Of a DNA stretch of 64,000 nucleotides, positions 33,858-43,673 are shown piece by piece (position 1 is the stretch's first letter; every line of letters begins with the position of its first letter). Both the position numbers and the translations under genes were made by a program. Under the pieces are notes generated by a model that did not search any database, was not told the DNA's origin, and worked only from the letters and a program-made list of their open reading frames with translations. Source of the DNA: Bacillus manliponensis (lineage in GTDB: Bacteria > Bacillota > Bacilli > Bacillales > Bacillaceae_G); assembly GCF_000712595.1 (NCBI RefSeq), contig NZ_JOTN01000004.1:247409-311408 (forward strand), written 5' to 3'.

Positions 33858-34562
33858 ATGCCGAAAACTCCTAATAAAGTAAAACGCGCACTCGTATTAC
33901 CGTGTATATGTTCTATTGCTTTTTATATGGGATCACAAATTGTAACGCATACAGAAGCAGCCTTTTCTACGCAGCAAGTAGTGAAACCAGTGTTGTCAGC
34001 AGCAATTGTTTTTCCAAAAACAATTGAAGACTTAGTAAGAAAGGCAGAAGGGCATAGTAGTACAATATCTCATTATTACAGCGAAATAAACAATGCAGCG
34101 ATTGGACATGGAACGGTCATAGAGATGGAAGAACAATATTCTCTATGGCAGCAAAGAAAGGGAGACATTCAAAACGAGCTTACAGCTTTACATACCGTTT
34201 ATGCCGAGATTGAATCGTATTACAACATGGCAACAGAAAATGTAAAGGAAAACGATGTACCATCTGCACATGACGTTTTAAAGTATGTACAAGCTGGTTT
34301 TGAACAAGTGCAACATATGACGAATGGTATAAGTGAAGAGGCTATGTTTCAGACAATAGATTCAAATATTGCAGCATTAGGACAAGCGATTGAAGATGAA
34401 AAGCAGAGATTGTTAGAGGAAGAAAAAAAGAAACAGCAAGAGGCATTAAAGAAAGCGGAAGAAGAGAAGAAACAAGCAGAATTACAGCAGCCAGAGCAAC
34501 CGGAACAACCAAGTGAACCTACTCAGCCTACTGAACAAGAGCAGTCAGCAAGTAATAACTAA
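33858..34562 (+). CDS. DUF4047-type matrix accessory protein (BC_1280-like)
   Basis: 234 residues from the ATG at 33858, 7 bases after GGAGGG; the GTG at 33840 precedes that site. Signal peptide (RALVLPCICSIAFYMGSQIV), a helical domain (about 45-185), then a coiled, Lys/Glu-rich stretch (EEEKKKQQEALKKAEEEKK) and a disordered QPEQPEQPSEPTQPTEQEQ tail. It stands where B. cereus has BC_1280 between tasA and calY, a group-specific protein described as promoting matrix fibre assembly (recalled, not checked). Sorting signals for covalent wall attachment are absent. Own SinR-box promoter; likely co-transcribed with the paralogue behind it. Confidence 0.8.
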   Translation: MPKTPNKVKRALVLPCICSIAFYMGSQIVTHTEAAFSTQQVVKPVLSAAIVFPKTIEDLVRKAEGHSSTISHYYSEINNAAIGHGTVIEMEEQYSLWQQRKGDIQNELTALHTVYAEIESYYNMATENVKENDVPSAHDVLKYVQAGFEQVQHMTNGISEEAMFQTIDSNIAALGQAIEDEKQRLLEEEKKKQQEALKKAEEEKKQAELQQPEQPEQPSEPTQPTEQEQSASNN

Positions 34563-34597
34563 TGAAATTGTGATTTATCAATACGGTGGTTATACTC

Positions 34598-34647
34598 TCC
34601 ATTTTGGAGGTTAACAAATATATAAATATAATTGGGGGAAATACGAA
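34598..34647 (+). repeat. tasA-type leader, duplicated copy 2
   Basis: TCCATTTTGGAGGTTAACAA to ATTGGGGGAAATACGAA repeats the tasA leader with a 1-base and a 2-base deletion. Supports tandem duplication of leader plus gene. Confidence 0.75.
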
Positions 34648-35241
34648 ATGAGTCTAAAAAAGAAATTAGGTATGGGTGTTGCAACTGGAGCTTTAGGATT
34701 ATCTTTAATTGGCGGTGGAACGTTTGCCTTCTTTAGTGACAAAGCAGAAACAAATAATACGTTTGCAGCAGGTACATTAGATCTTAACGTAGACCCAACG
34801 ACAATTATCGATGTAAATAACATTAAACCTGGTGACTTTATGTACCGTACGTTCAAATTAACAAACAGTGGTAGCTTGGATATTGAATCTGTGAAACTAG
34901 CAACAGAATATACTGTGAAGGATGCAAAAGGTGATAATGGCGGAGAAGACTTTGGAAAGCATATTGAAGTATCATTTATCATTAACGGTGATAAGTTAAG
35001 TGTTCCAGTCTTCCAAACAACATTAGCTGACTTAAAAGGAATGACTCCAGATGCAGTAGAAGAAAGTATTTTTGGCGGTTGGTTAGCTGAGAATGGTGGA
35101 TTAAAGAATGGGGATAGTGATGATTTATTAGTAAGATACGAGTTTGTTGAAAATGGTAAAGATCAAAATATCTTCCAAGGCGATTCTCTGAACTTAAAAT
35201 GGACATTTGAAGGTAAGCAAGGAGAAGGTACAGAAAGATAA
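34648..35241 (+). CDS. Camelysin/TasA-family paralogue (extra copy)
   Basis: 197 residues. Signal peptide and first 60 residues almost identical to TasA and CalY (SLKKKLGMGVATGALGLSLI, FAAGTLDLNVDP). The C-terminal half differs from both: EYTVKDAKGDNGGEDFGKHI, then FGGWLAENGGLKNGDSDDL and FVENGKDQNIFQGDSLNLKW. It carries a copy of the tasA leader but no SinR boxes of its own, so it is probably transcribed from the DUF4047 promoter. A third family member in this locus; its role is unknown. Confidence 0.88.
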   Translation: MSLKKKLGMGVATGALGLSLIGGGTFAFFSDKAETNNTFAAGTLDLNVDPTTIIDVNNIKPGDFMYRTFKLTNSGSLDIESVKLATEYTVKDAKGDNGGEDFGKHIEVSFIINGDKLSVPVFQTTLADLKGMTPDAVEESIFGGWLAENGGLKNGDSDDLLVRYEFVENGKDQNIFQGDSLNLKWTFEGKQGEGTER

Positions 35242-35253
35242 TATACTGCAAAC

Positions 35254-35283
35254 AAAAAAGTGGGGAAACCCACTTTTTTTTTT
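35254..35283 (+). terminator. Terminator after the camelysin paralogue
   Basis: AAAAAAGTGGG-GAAA-CCCACTTTTTT. The 961-base gap 35242-36202 further contains the long bcr1-like repeat (35397-35671), then AT-rich DNA without a gene, and the calY promoter with SinR boxes. Confidence 0.85.
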
Positions 35284-35396
35284 CATTTTAAACTGAGAAT
35301 TAGCTAAAGCCATGATATAAACACATAACATTTGATGGAGGTATTAGAAAATGGTATAAAGCTCTCACAATGGGAGAGAAAGTGGTAAAGATGTTC

Positions 35397-35671
35397 TTTA
35401 TCCCGCTATTTGCGGGCTGTAGGACTGCCACCTCAAAACTTGAGAAAAAGCGAAGAAGTTTAGGTAGGAGATTAACAGCCCGAATCTAGCTACGACTCCT
35501 AAGTACAAGAGATAAGCCGTTCTGTGGAAAACTTCGCCACGCCAAGGCTTATCTCTTGTACTTGTCGTGCTTGAACAGTCGTCTTCGCTTTTGAATGTAA
35601 AAGCCCGATTGGTCGGGCTAACACTCAGTGAGGGATGGAGAAAACCCCCACTGAGTGAAGTTTCACTTTAT
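35397..35671 (+). repeat. Long bcr1-like repeat with inserted hairpin module, copy 1
   Basis: Ends as in the other copies (TTTATCCCGC at left, GTTTCACTTTAT at right). Between CAGCCCG and TAAAAGCCCG it carries an extra 115 bases (35483-35597) with a perfect 18-base-pair stem (35501-35518 with 35546-35563). The same kind of insert, with a different stem sequence, occurs in the copy at 61039-61296. Confidence 0.75.
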
Positions 35672-36053
35672 TTTTTGTAGAGAAAAAGATAATTTTCTAG
35701 AAGATTTAATACTAAGTAAAAATATAATGTTACCACGTACAGGTGGTTAGTGTGTAAAAATATGGTTAGTTATTGGTCTTTATCTTATTCACTGTATGAA
35801 TTTTATATGTAAAACAAAGAAAATAACGAATATAATGGATTGAATATTATGACTATTTTATATACTAATATTTTTGTCAAGAGAAAAATACGATATATAC
35901 TTGAGAAAGATATTTTTTAAATTTGTAAATAATAATAAGAGAATGAAAAACAGAGAAAATATAAGCCAATTATCGAAAAAGAAAGAAAACTAAAGAAAAG
36001 GACATGAAAAACCAAGAATTCACTCTTTTTTTCAGCTTTCTGTCAAAAGTATT

Positions 36054-36091
36054 GTTCTTTATAATGAACAGTGTAGAGCTTGTTAAAGAAC
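36054..36091. promoter_or_regulatory. SinR box pair upstream of calY
   Basis: GTTCTTT at 36054-36060 and the inverse AAAGAAC at 36085-36091, about 115 bases before the calY start. Confidence 0.65.
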
Positions 36092-36202
36092 ATAGATAAA
36101 GCGATATGCACCTTACACCGTTGAAATAAGCAGCTACTCTATTAGTTACATCTCTTAGTTACATAAGAGCTAACAATAAAAAAAGAGTGGGGGAAATTTA
36201 AA

Positions 36203-36796
36203 ATGACTTTAAAGAAAAAGTTAGGTATGGGAGTTGCATCTGCAGCATTAGGATTATCTTTAATTGGTGGAGGAACATTTGCATTCTTTAGCGACAAAGC
36301 AGAAACAAATAACACATTTGCAGCAGGTACACTAGATTTAAATGTTGATCCACAAGTATTAGTAGATCTGGATAATTTAAAGCCTGGTGACACAGTGAAG
36401 AGAGAATTCTTATTGAAAAATGATGGCTCTTTACCAATTAAAACTGTAAACCTATTAACTGACTATGAAGTAAAAGATGCAAAAGGTGATAACAATGGTG
36501 AAGACCTTGCAGATCATATCGTTGTAAACTTCTTCTGGAACTGGGATAAAGAAGCTGAGCCAGTATACTCTAAAACATTAGCAGAATTAAAAGATATGAC
36601 TCCAGATGCAGTAGCAAAAGATTTATTCTCACCGGAGTGGGGAGAGAAGTCTGGCCTTGAAGCTGGAACTGATGATTATTTATGGGTAGAGTTTGAATTT
36701 GTAGATAACAAGCAAGATCAAAATAAATTCCAAGGTGATTCTCTGAACTTAAAATGGACGTTTGAAGCAGAGCAAACTGAAGGTGAAGAAAGATAA
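36203..36796 (+). CDS. calY: CalY, camelysin
   Basis: 197 residues with GTGGGGGAA before the ATG. Signal peptide and FFSDKAETNNTFAAGTLDL as in TasA. The C-terminal half has the CalY-like blocks FFWNWDKEAEPVY and EWGEKSGLEAGTDDYLWVEF, which sets it apart from the other two copies. Camelysin is a surface protein of the B. cereus group, processed by SipW, once described as a casein-cleaving metalloprotease and later as a minor fibre component and adhesin. Own promoter with SinR boxes. Confidence 0.9.
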   Translation: MTLKKKLGMGVASAALGLSLIGGGTFAFFSDKAETNNTFAAGTLDLNVDPQVLVDLDNLKPGDTVKREFLLKNDGSLPIKTVNLLTDYEVKDAKGDNNGEDLADHIVVNFFWNWDKEAEPVYSKTLAELKDMTPDAVAKDLFSPEWGEKSGLEAGTDDYLWVEFEFVDNKQDQNKFQGDSLNLKWTFEAEQTEGEER

Positions 36797-36802
36797 TATA
36801 AG

Positions 36803-36835
36803 AAAACAGAAGCGGGGTGTGCCCGCTTCTGTTTT
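36803..36835. terminator. Terminator after calY
   Basis: AAAACAGAAGCGGG-GTGTG-CCCGCTTCTGTTTT. Confidence 0.88.
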
Positions 36836-36845
36836 AAAATAAAAA

Positions 36846-36876
36846 GAACCTTCTGTTTTTAGAAGGTAATCTTTTT
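36846..36876 (-). terminator. Hairpin at the end of sinR
   Basis: AACCTTCT-GTTTTT-AGAAGGT with A run on the left, placed to end the minus-strand sinI-sinR transcript. Confidence 0.6.
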
Positions 36877-36882
36877 ATCATA

Positions 36883-37206
36883 TTATTTTTGACTTTGTTT
36901 CCACTTTGTAAACTCTAAAAATTCTTTGAATTGTTCTTTTGAAACGCCGGAGTTCATTGCTTCTTTTACAAGGTTTGTCCATTCGGCGTCTAGCTCAGTT
37001 TTGTCTGTTGGCTCGTCATGTAATAGGACGTCAACAGGAACATGTAGAACAGCAGCTACTTTTGTAAGAAATTGAATGGAAGGATTCTGCTGTAGATTTC
37101 GTTCGATAGAGCTAATATAAGATTTAGCTACGCCGGCTTTTTCGGCAAGCTCTGTTAAAGAAATTCCTTTTTGCAAGCGAAGTCTTTTTATACGTTCTCC
37201 AATCAT
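36883..37206 (-). CDS. sinR: SinR, biofilm master repressor
   Basis: 107 residues. N-terminal HTH (MIGERIKRLRLQKGISLTEL, VAKSYISSIERN, NPSIQFLTKVAAVL, to about residue 66), then the dimerisation/SinI-binding helices (EWTNLVKEAMNSGVSKEQF, EFLEFTKWKQ). Represses sipW-tasA and calY through GTTCTTT boxes seen at four places in this locus. Transcribed towards calY, behind sinI. Confidence 0.95.
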   Translation of the reverse strand: MIGERIKRLRLQKGISLTELAEKAGVAKSYISSIERNLQQNPSIQFLTKVAAVLHVPVDVLLHDEPTDKTELDAEWTNLVKEAMNSGVSKEQFKEFLEFTKWKQSQK

Positions 37207-37286
37207 TTTAGCGCACCTTTCCTATGTATGTAATCGACTTATGATGTAATGATTATAGCATAAATTTTTCCTAAAAAAATGTTAGA

Positions 37287-37418
37287 TTAGTTTTTGCTTG
37301 GTAGAATGGGATTTTTCAGAAATTGTATAATTTCTTCGATTGATAATCCGAGTTTTTGTGCTTCGTGCATTAAGCGAAGCCATTCTTGATCTAGTACTTC
37401 GATATTTTCTTTTTGCAA
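37287..37418 (-). CDS. sinI: SinI, anti-repressor of SinR
   Basis: 43 residues with a TTG start at 37418, preceded by GGGAGGA about 7 bases earlier. Reads QKENIEVLDQEWLRLMHEAQ and then GLSIEEIIQFLKN, the two helices that bind SinR (family pattern EW..L..EA...G.S.EEI..FL). It ends 80 bases before the sinR start, same strand. The gap to inhA1 (37419-37711) holds the divergent promoters and no gene. Confidence 0.92.
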   Translation of the reverse strand: MQKENIEVLDQEWLRLMHEAQKLGLSIEEIIQFLKNPILPSKN

Positions 37419-37711
37419 CTTATATTCCTCCCTAGTAATAGCTGTAATAACTGACATACGACATAAGCCTATTCAACACTATGTAATGTATTTTTATGGA
37501 TCATAGTGCTGTTTATTTATATTTACTAAAATTGTAATATTTCCATCTTTATTTATCAATATTTTCAGAAAACATTATTAAATCGCTATATCCACCCATT
37601 AGGAATATAAGTTGATAGTTGAAAAAATATAAAAATAAATGTTGAAAATTTTTAGAATTTTTAATATATTTTAGCGGTAGTACTTATTTTATATTGGGGG
37701 AGGAAACAGAG

Positions 37712-40081
37712 ATGAGAAAGAAGCCATTTAAAGTGTTGTCGACATTAACTGCGGCAGCGGTGCTAAGTTGCACCTTTGGATTTGGACAGGCAGCTGAAGC
37801 GTCATCAGCTAAAGCGCTGCCATCAAGTCCAATCGATCATCACATTATTCCAGAGGAGCGCTTAGCAGATGCTCTAAAAGAACGTGGTGTGATTGACAAA
37901 AATGCTTCCAAAAAGGAGACAGAAAAGGCGTTAGAAAAGTATATTGAGAAAAAGCAAGGGGAGAGCTCTGGAAAAGAAGACAGCGTAACGGAGCAAGCAT
38001 CTGAATTTATGAAACAGGTAAATGATGCAAATGAAAAGGCAAAAGAAAAACTTCATGAGCCTAGTAGTAGTGTAGCGACGCCTGTTAATCCGAATAGAAA
38101 ATTGAACGGAAAGGTACCAACTACTCCCGCGCAAGCAGTTCCATATAATGGAGAAGTTCGGACTGATAAAGTTCTTGTATTACTCGTAGAGTTTAATGAT
38201 TTTAAACGTAACAATATTGATCAAGTACCAAACTATATGTATGCAGATGATTTTAACAAAGAACATTATGAAAAAATGCTGTTTGGTGATGAACAGTTTA
38301 CATTGTTTGATGGCTCTAAAGTTGATACTTTCAAACAATATTTTGAAGAACAGTCTGGCGGAAGTTATACAGTAGACGGAACTGTTTCAGATTGGTTAAC
38401 AGTTCCTGGGAATGCTGCTGATTACGGTGGCGATCATCCTAACGGAGGACGTGATAACAAAGGTCCTTACGGAGCACGTGGGTTTGTAAAGGATGCTTTA
38501 AATGCAGCTGTTGCGAGTGGAATGAACTTAGCTGATTTTGATGAACTCGATTTAGCTGATAGAGATAAGGATGGAAATCATAATGAACCAGATGGAATTA
38601 TCGATCATTTAATGGTAGTTCATGCTGGTGTTGGTCAAGAAGCAGGTGGTGGTCGATTAGGTGATGACGCAATTTGGTCACATCGCTGGACAATTCATGA
38701 AAATACACCGTACGCAATTGATGGTACAGAGGCGTCAGTTCCATATTGGGGCGGAAAGATGGCAGCATTTGATTATACAATTGAGCCAGAAGATGGTGCA
38801 GTTGGTGTATTTGCACATGAATATGGACATGACTTAGGCCTTCCGGATGAATATGATACGCAGTATACGGGGAAAGGTGAACCAGTTCAATCATGGTCAA
38901 TTATGAGTGGTGGTAGTTGGAATGGTAAAATTGCTGGTACAACACCAACAAGCTTTTCTCCACAAAATAAAGAGTTTTTACAAAAGAACATAAGTGGAAA
39001 CTGGGCGAATATCGTAGAGGTTGATTATGAAAAGTTAGGAAAAGGTATCGGTTTAGCAACGTATTTAGATCAAAGTGTCTCTAAAACAAAGCGACCAGGT
39101 ATGATTCGTGTGAATTTACCGGATCAAGAAATAAAAGGAGTACAACCAGCATTTGGTGAAAAGTTTTATTACAGTACAAGAGACGATAAGATTCATACAG
39201 TAATGGAAACGCCTTTGTTCGATTTAACAAGTGCAACAAATGCGAAGTTTGATTTTAAAACGCTATATGAAATTGAAGCAGGTTATGATTTCTTAGAAGT
39301 AAATGCGGTAGCAGAAGATGGAACAAAAACGTTAGTGGATGTGTTAGGTGATGAAGATATTAAAAATGGTAATGATACAACTGACGGTAAATGGATTGAT
39401 AAGTCATATGATTTAAGTCAGTTTAAAGGGAAAAAGGTGAAACTTGTATTTGAATATACGACGGATCCTGCCGTAGCACCAGATGGTTTTGGACTTGATA
39501 ATGCATCTTTAACTGTAGATGGACAAGTTGTATTCTCTGATGATGCAGAAGGTGAACCGCAATTTAAGTTAGACGGCTTTGTTGTGTCAAACGGAATTGA
39601 AAAGAAGAAGCGCTACTATTATTTAGAGTGGAGAAACTATGCTGGATCTGATGAAGCGCTGAAACACTCACGTGGACCAGTATATAACAGAGGTCTTGTC
39701 GTTTGGTATGCGGACGAAAATTATAAAGACAACTGGGTAGGTAGTCACCCTGGTGAAGGTTTCTTAGGAGTTGTGGATTCTCATCAAGAGGCAGTAGTTG
39801 GTCAGTTAGATGGTAAGCCGGTAGTTGGAGGAACTCGTTATCAAATTGCTGACGCTGCGTTCTCTTTTGAGAACACTCCAGCGTGGAAAGTTTCAAGTTT
39901 AACAAACGGAGTGTATGATTATAAAGGTTTAGCAGGAGTCACGAAATTTGATGATTCAAAATCATATATTAATAATACAATTCCAGATGCAGGGCGCAAG
40001 CTTCCGAAGTTCGGATTGAAATTTGAAGTTGTTGGAGAAGCGGATGATCATTCTGCAGGTGCAGTTTGGTTACGTCGCTAA
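37712..40081 (+). CDS. inhA1: Immune inhibitor A metalloprotease
   Basis: 789 residues from the ATG at 37712, 7 bases after GGGGGAGGA; an in-frame start at 37694 lies before that site. Signal peptide ([20 protein letters not shown]), pro-region with acidic/basic repeats (about 40-125), peptidase M6 domain with the zinc site [16 protein letters not shown] near residue 370, then a MAM/jelly-roll-like domain and VEG-type C-terminus. InhA1 is a secreted, exosporium-associated protease that degrades antimicrobial peptides and host proteins. Its place next to sinIR is that of inhA1 rather than inhA2 or inhA3. Confidence 0.95.
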   Translation: MRKKPFKVLSTLTAAAVLSCTFGFGQAAEASSAKALPSSPIDHHIIPEERLADALKERGVIDKNASKKETEKALEKYIEKKQGESSGKEDSVTEQASEFMKQVNDANEKAKEKLHEPSSSVATPVNPNRKLNGKVPTTPAQAVPYNGEVRTDKVLVLLVEFNDFKRNNIDQVPNYMYADDFNKEHYEKMLFGDEQFTLFDGSKVDTFKQYFEEQSGGSYTVDGTVSDWLTVPGNAADYGGDHPNGGRDNKGPYGARGFVKDALNAAVASGMNLADFDELDLADRDKDGNHNEPDGIIDHLMVVHAGVGQEAGGGRLGDDAIWSHRWTIHENTPYAIDGTEASVPYWGGKMAAFDYTIEPEDGAVGVFAHEYGHDLGLPDEYDTQYTGKGEPVQSWSIMSGGSWNGKIAGTTPTSFSPQNKEFLQKNISGNWANIVEVDYEKLGKGIGLATYLDQSVSKTKRPGMIRVNLPDQEIKGVQPAFGEKFYYSTRDDKIHTVMETPLFDLTSATNAKFDFKTLYEIEAGYDFLEVNAVAEDGTKTLVDVLGDEDIKNGNDTTDGKWIDKSYDLSQFKGKKVKLVFEYTTDPAVAPDGFGLDNASLTVDGQVVFSDDAEGEPQFKLDGFVVSNGIEKKKRYYYLEWRNYAGSDEALKHSRGPVYNRGLVVWYADENYKDNWVGSHPGEGFLGVVDSHQEAVVGQLDGKPVVGGTRYQIADAAFSFENTPAWKVSSLTNGVYDYKGLAGVTKFDDSKSYINNTIPDAGRKLPKFGLKFEVVGEADDHSAGAVWLRR

Positions 40082-40085
40082 TCGA

Positions 40086-40126
40086 AAATACTGCTGAAAA
40101 GAACTCTTTTCAGCAGTATTTTTTTT
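40086..40126 (+). terminator. Terminator after inhA1
   Basis: AAATACTGCTGAAAAG-AACT-CTTTTCAGCAGTATTT plus T run. Confidence 0.9.
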
Positions 40127-40242
40127 GAACAAATATGTACGAACTAGTGAATGAAGTAATATATAATGAAAGGAAAGCATGTTGAATTAGAGAAAATGAG
40201 TTTATATAAATAGAAGTATAGAGATGGAAGGGGAATGCATGT

Positions 40243-41610
40243 ATGAACATTTCTTCTCTTGTAGTGAAACAGAAGGATTATTTTTACAATGGAAATACGA
40301 GGAATATAATAGGAAGAAAAAAATATTTACAAAAGCTATATGAGGGCATTCAGCGCTATGAGGATGAGATTTTTCAGGCGTTAAAGCTAGATTTAAATAA
40401 ATCAGAGAATGAGTCGTATACAACGGAAGTGGGTTATACGTTAAAAGAAATTTCTTTTATTTGTAAGCATTTATCTTCATGGAGTAAACCAACGCGAGTA
40501 AAAACAGCGATTACTCATATTGGATCAAAAGGAAAAGTTGTTCCAGAGCCGTATGGTGTAACGCTTGTCATTGCTCCTTGGAACTATCCATTTCAGCTTG
40601 CGATAGCACCGCTCGTTGGTGCAATTGCAGCAGGAAATACTGTTGTATTAAAACCATCAGAATTAACACCCAACGTATCGAGTATCATTACTAAGTTAGT
40701 ACGAGAAGTATTTCCAGAAGAACTTGTAGCGGTTGTAGAGGGTGGTGTAGAAGAGAGTACGATTTTGCTTGAGCAGCCATTTGATTATATTTTTTTCACA
40801 GGAAGTACATCTGTTGGGAAAATTGTTATGGAAGCAGCAGCAAAACAACTGACTCCACTTACGTTAGAGCTTGGCGGGAAAAGTCCATGTATTGTGCATC
40901 GTGATGCGAAATTACAACTTGCAGCTCGCCGCATTGTATGGGGGAAGTTTTTAAATGCTGGGCAAACGTGCGTCGCACCAGACTATATTTATGTTCATAA
41001 ATCAGTGAAAGATCAGTTCATGAAAGAGCTAAGAAATGAAATAAGAAATCAGTTTGGCGAAAAGCCACTTCAAAATGAGAAGTATGTACAGATTGTTAGC
41101 GAACGTCATTTTAATAGACTTCTTCGCTTTTTAGAAGAGGGAGAGACTGTAATTGGTGGATCTTATAGCCAGGATACATTACATATCGAGCCAACTGTTT
41201 TGATGAATATTTCATGGGAACACCCTATTATGCAAGAAGAGATTTTTGGACCTATTTTACCGATATTAGAATACGATGATATAGAAGAAATTATAAGAAT
41301 TGTCCAGAAACAACCGAAAGCTCTCGCACTTTATGTATTTTCAGAGAGTAAGGATGTACAAGAAATGGTAACAAGGAATATTCCATTTGGAGGGGGCTGT
41401 ACAAACGATACAGTGTATCATCTAGCAAGTCCATATTTACCTTTTGGCGGAGTTGGTCCAAGTGGATTAGGAAGCTATCATGGTGAACAGAGTTTTCGGA
41501 CTTTTTCGCACTATAAAAGCATTTTATCTCAAACAACAACATTCGATATGAAAATTCGGTATGCTTCTACAAAAAGTGCTTTAAAATTTATACGAAAGTT
41601 GTTAAAATGA
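40243..41610 (+). CDS. NAD(P)-dependent aldehyde dehydrogenase (YwdH/ALDH3-like)
   Basis: 455 residues with GGAAGGGGAA about 9 bases before the ATG. Short aldehyde dehydrogenase without tetramerisation tail: VIAPWNYPFQLAI, the nucleotide site FTGSTSVGKIV, the general base Glu in LTLELGGKSP, the nucleophile Cys in NAGQTCVAPDY (about residue 245) and EEIFGPILP. Resembles the class 3 fatty aldehyde dehydrogenases. A hydrophobic/basic C-terminus (KSALKFIRKLLK) may bind membrane. Stand-alone gene. Confidence 0.93.
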   Translation: MNISSLVVKQKDYFYNGNTRNIIGRKKYLQKLYEGIQRYEDEIFQALKLDLNKSENESYTTEVGYTLKEISFICKHLSSWSKPTRVKTAITHIGSKGKVVPEPYGVTLVIAPWNYPFQLAIAPLVGAIAAGNTVVLKPSELTPNVSSIITKLVREVFPEELVAVVEGGVEESTILLEQPFDYIFFTGSTSVGKIVMEAAAKQLTPLTLELGGKSPCIVHRDAKLQLAARRIVWGKFLNAGQTCVAPDYIYVHKSVKDQFMKELRNEIRNQFGEKPLQNEKYVQIVSERHFNRLLRFLEEGETVIGGSYSQDTLHIEPTVLMNISWEHPIMQEEIFGPILPILEYDDIEEIIRIVQKQPKALALYVFSESKDVQEMVTRNIPFGGGCTNDTVYHLASPYLPFGGVGPSGLGSYHGEQSFRTFSHYKSILSQTTTFDMKIRYASTKSALKFIRKLLK

Positions 41611-41645
41611 TGATGGTGTTTATCAGTTGGCGTAGCCTTATGATA

Positions 41646-41672
41646 AAGCCCCTTCGCGATGAAGGGGTTTTT
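41646..41672 (+). terminator. Terminator after the aldehyde dehydrogenase gene
   Basis: AAGCCCCTTC-GCGAT-GAAGGGGTTTTTC. Confidence 0.85.
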
Positions 41673-41841
41673 CTATTCAAGGTGTGTATCATAGGAATTT
41701 GAATCAAACATACTACATAAAGAATAGTAAAGAGGCTGACTGAGCAGCATTTTGTATAAAGAATGGGAAAAATCAGGGTATATAATTCAACAGTGATGTA
41801 TGAGTATAAAATAAAAAATACGAGGTAGATTGGAAGGGAAA

Positions 41842-42825
41842 ATGAAAAATATTATTAAAGTTGAAGCAGTTGAAAAACATTTTGGCGACCAAGTAATTAT
41901 TTCGCCTCTTTCCTTAAATATTAAAGAAGGAGAGTTTCTAACAATCCTTGGACCAAGTGGTTGTGGAAAAACAACATTACTTCGCATGATTGCAGGTTTT
42001 GAAAAACCAACAATCGGTTCTATTTTATTGGACGAAGAAAAAATTAATGATTTACCGCCATATAAGCGTAATATGAATTTAGTGTTCCAACACTATGCAC
42101 TATTCCCGCATATGACGGTTGAGAAAAACATTTGCTTTGGCATGAAAATGCAAAATGTATCGGCAACAGAGCAAAAGCAGCGCGCAGAAGAAGCAATGCG
42201 TTTAACGCAATTAACGGATTTTCGCAATCGTAAGCCGACAAAATTATCTGGTGGACAGCAGCAGCGTGTTGCAATTGCAAGAGCGATTGTAAATAATCCA
42301 CGCGTATTATTGCTAGATGAGCCGTTAGGAGCGCTAGACTTTAAACTTCGTAAAGATTTACAGCGCGAATTAAAGGGTTTACAACGTAATTTAGGGATTA
42401 CATTTATTTATGTAACGCATGACCAAGAAGAAGCGATGAGCATGAGTGATCGCATTGTTGTTATGAATAAAGGTCAGATTGAACAAGTTGGTACGCCTAA
42501 GGAGATTTATAATAAGCCAAAAACATTGTTCGTTGCGACGTTTATTGGTGAAAATAATATCGTGAAAAAAGGGGAAGAATACGTATCAATCCGTCCGGAA
42601 AACATGAAAATTATTCCTGTTGAAAGTGAAGCGACAGAAGGATATCGTCTCGGTCATATTGAAGATGTTGAGTTCGTTGGAAATATGGAGAAGCTGTATA
42701 TTCGTGATGAGAAAACATCCGAATTACTTATGACATATCAAAATGCAGAGGAAGCAGCAAAATGGAGCATTGGCGATAACGTATATGTAGGATGGGAGCA
42801 AGAGGATGAGGTGACCTTAAATTGA
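41842..42825 (+). CDS. potA: Spermidine/putrescine ABC transporter ATPase
   Basis: 327 residues from the ATG at 41842, with GGAAGGGA just before. Walker [11 protein letters not shown]-loop [10 protein letters not shown], signature LSGGQQQR, Walker [13 protein letters not shown]-loop VTHDQEEA, then a TOBE regulatory domain (about 240-320, SIRPENMKI). Energises polyamine uptake with PotB, PotC and PotD encoded next. The potB start overlaps its stop. Confidence 0.95.
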   Translation: MKNIIKVEAVEKHFGDQVIISPLSLNIKEGEFLTILGPSGCGKTTLLRMIAGFEKPTIGSILLDEEKINDLPPYKRNMNLVFQHYALFPHMTVEKNICFGMKMQNVSATEQKQRAEEAMRLTQLTDFRNRKPTKLSGGQQQRVAIARAIVNNPRVLLLDEPLGALDFKLRKDLQRELKGLQRNLGITFIYVTHDQEEAMSMSDRIVVMNKGQIEQVGTPKEIYNKPKTLFVATFIGENNIVKKGEEYVSIRPENMKIIPVESEATEGYRLGHIEDVEFVGNMEKLYIRDEKTSELLMTYQNAEEAAKWSIGDNVYVGWEQEDEVTLN

Positions 42826-43667
42826 AAAAAGGGAAACTACTCGCATTACCTACTGTAGTTTGGCTGCTTATTTTCTTCCTAGTACCGCTTGTATTTGTGT
42901 TAGCTTTTGCATTTTTACAGCGTGGTGCTTATGGAACCGTGGAGATGCAATTCACACTTGAGAATATCATTCGTGTGTTTGATCCACTATACATGGGTAC
43001 ACTTTGGGAAACAGTAAAAATTGCGGTCATTACAACGTTAATTTGTTTATTCATCGGTTATCCGTTTGCATACACAATTACGCTTGTTAATCCGAAATAC
43101 CGTTCTATTTTATTACTTCTTGCAACGATCCCGTTTTGGATTAACTTCCTTGTGCGTTCTTACGCATGGATTGTTATTTTACGTTCTCAAGGACTTGTAA
43201 ACACATTTTTAATGAACATGGGTATTATTGATGAACCGTTAAATTTACTCTACAATACACCTTCTGTTATTTTAGGTATGGTTTATTCGTTATTACCATT
43301 TATGATTTTACCTGTGTATGCAGCAATTGAGCAGTTAGATAAGCGAAAATTAGAAGCTGCTTACGATTTAGGAGCAACGCCGCTTAAAGCATTTTGGCAT
43401 GTTACGTTACCAATGACAATGACCGGAATCGTTACAGGATCGATTTTAGTATTTATATCGTCTATTGGTATGTTTGTTGTGTCGGATGTAATGGGTGGTT
43501 CAAAAGTAGCGTTAATCGGAAATATAATTCAAAATCAATTTTTAGGAGCGCGTGACTGGCCGTTTGGTTCAGCACTTTCTATGATTGTTGTCTTATTCTC
43601 TGTCCTGTTCATTTACTTATATTATCGTGCTACGAAAGTATATAAATATGGAAACGGGGAGGAATAA
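42822..43667 (+). CDS. potB: Spermidine/putrescine ABC transporter permease
   Basis: 281 residues from a TTG that overlaps the potA stop by four bases (TTGA); GAGGTGA precedes it. Six membrane segments and the EAA loop [20 protein letters not shown]. Forms the membrane channel with PotC. Confidence 0.94.
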   Translation: MKKGKLLALPTVVWLLIFFLVPLVFVLAFAFLQRGAYGTVEMQFTLENIIRVFDPLYMGTLWETVKIAVITTLICLFIGYPFAYTITLVNPKYRSILLLLATIPFWINFLVRSYAWIVILRSQGLVNTFLMNMGIIDEPLNLLYNTPSVILGMVYSLLPFMILPVYAAIEQLDKRKLEAAYDLGATPLKAFWHVTLPMTMTGIVTGSILVFISSIGMFVVSDVMGGSKVALIGNIIQNQFLGARDWPFGSALSMIVVLFSVLFIYLYYRATKVYKYGNGEE

Positions 43668-43673
43668 GAGGAG

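Noticed and set aside
37931-38134. Minus-strand ORFs inside inhA1
   Set aside because: Shadows in another frame of a well-conserved protease gene.
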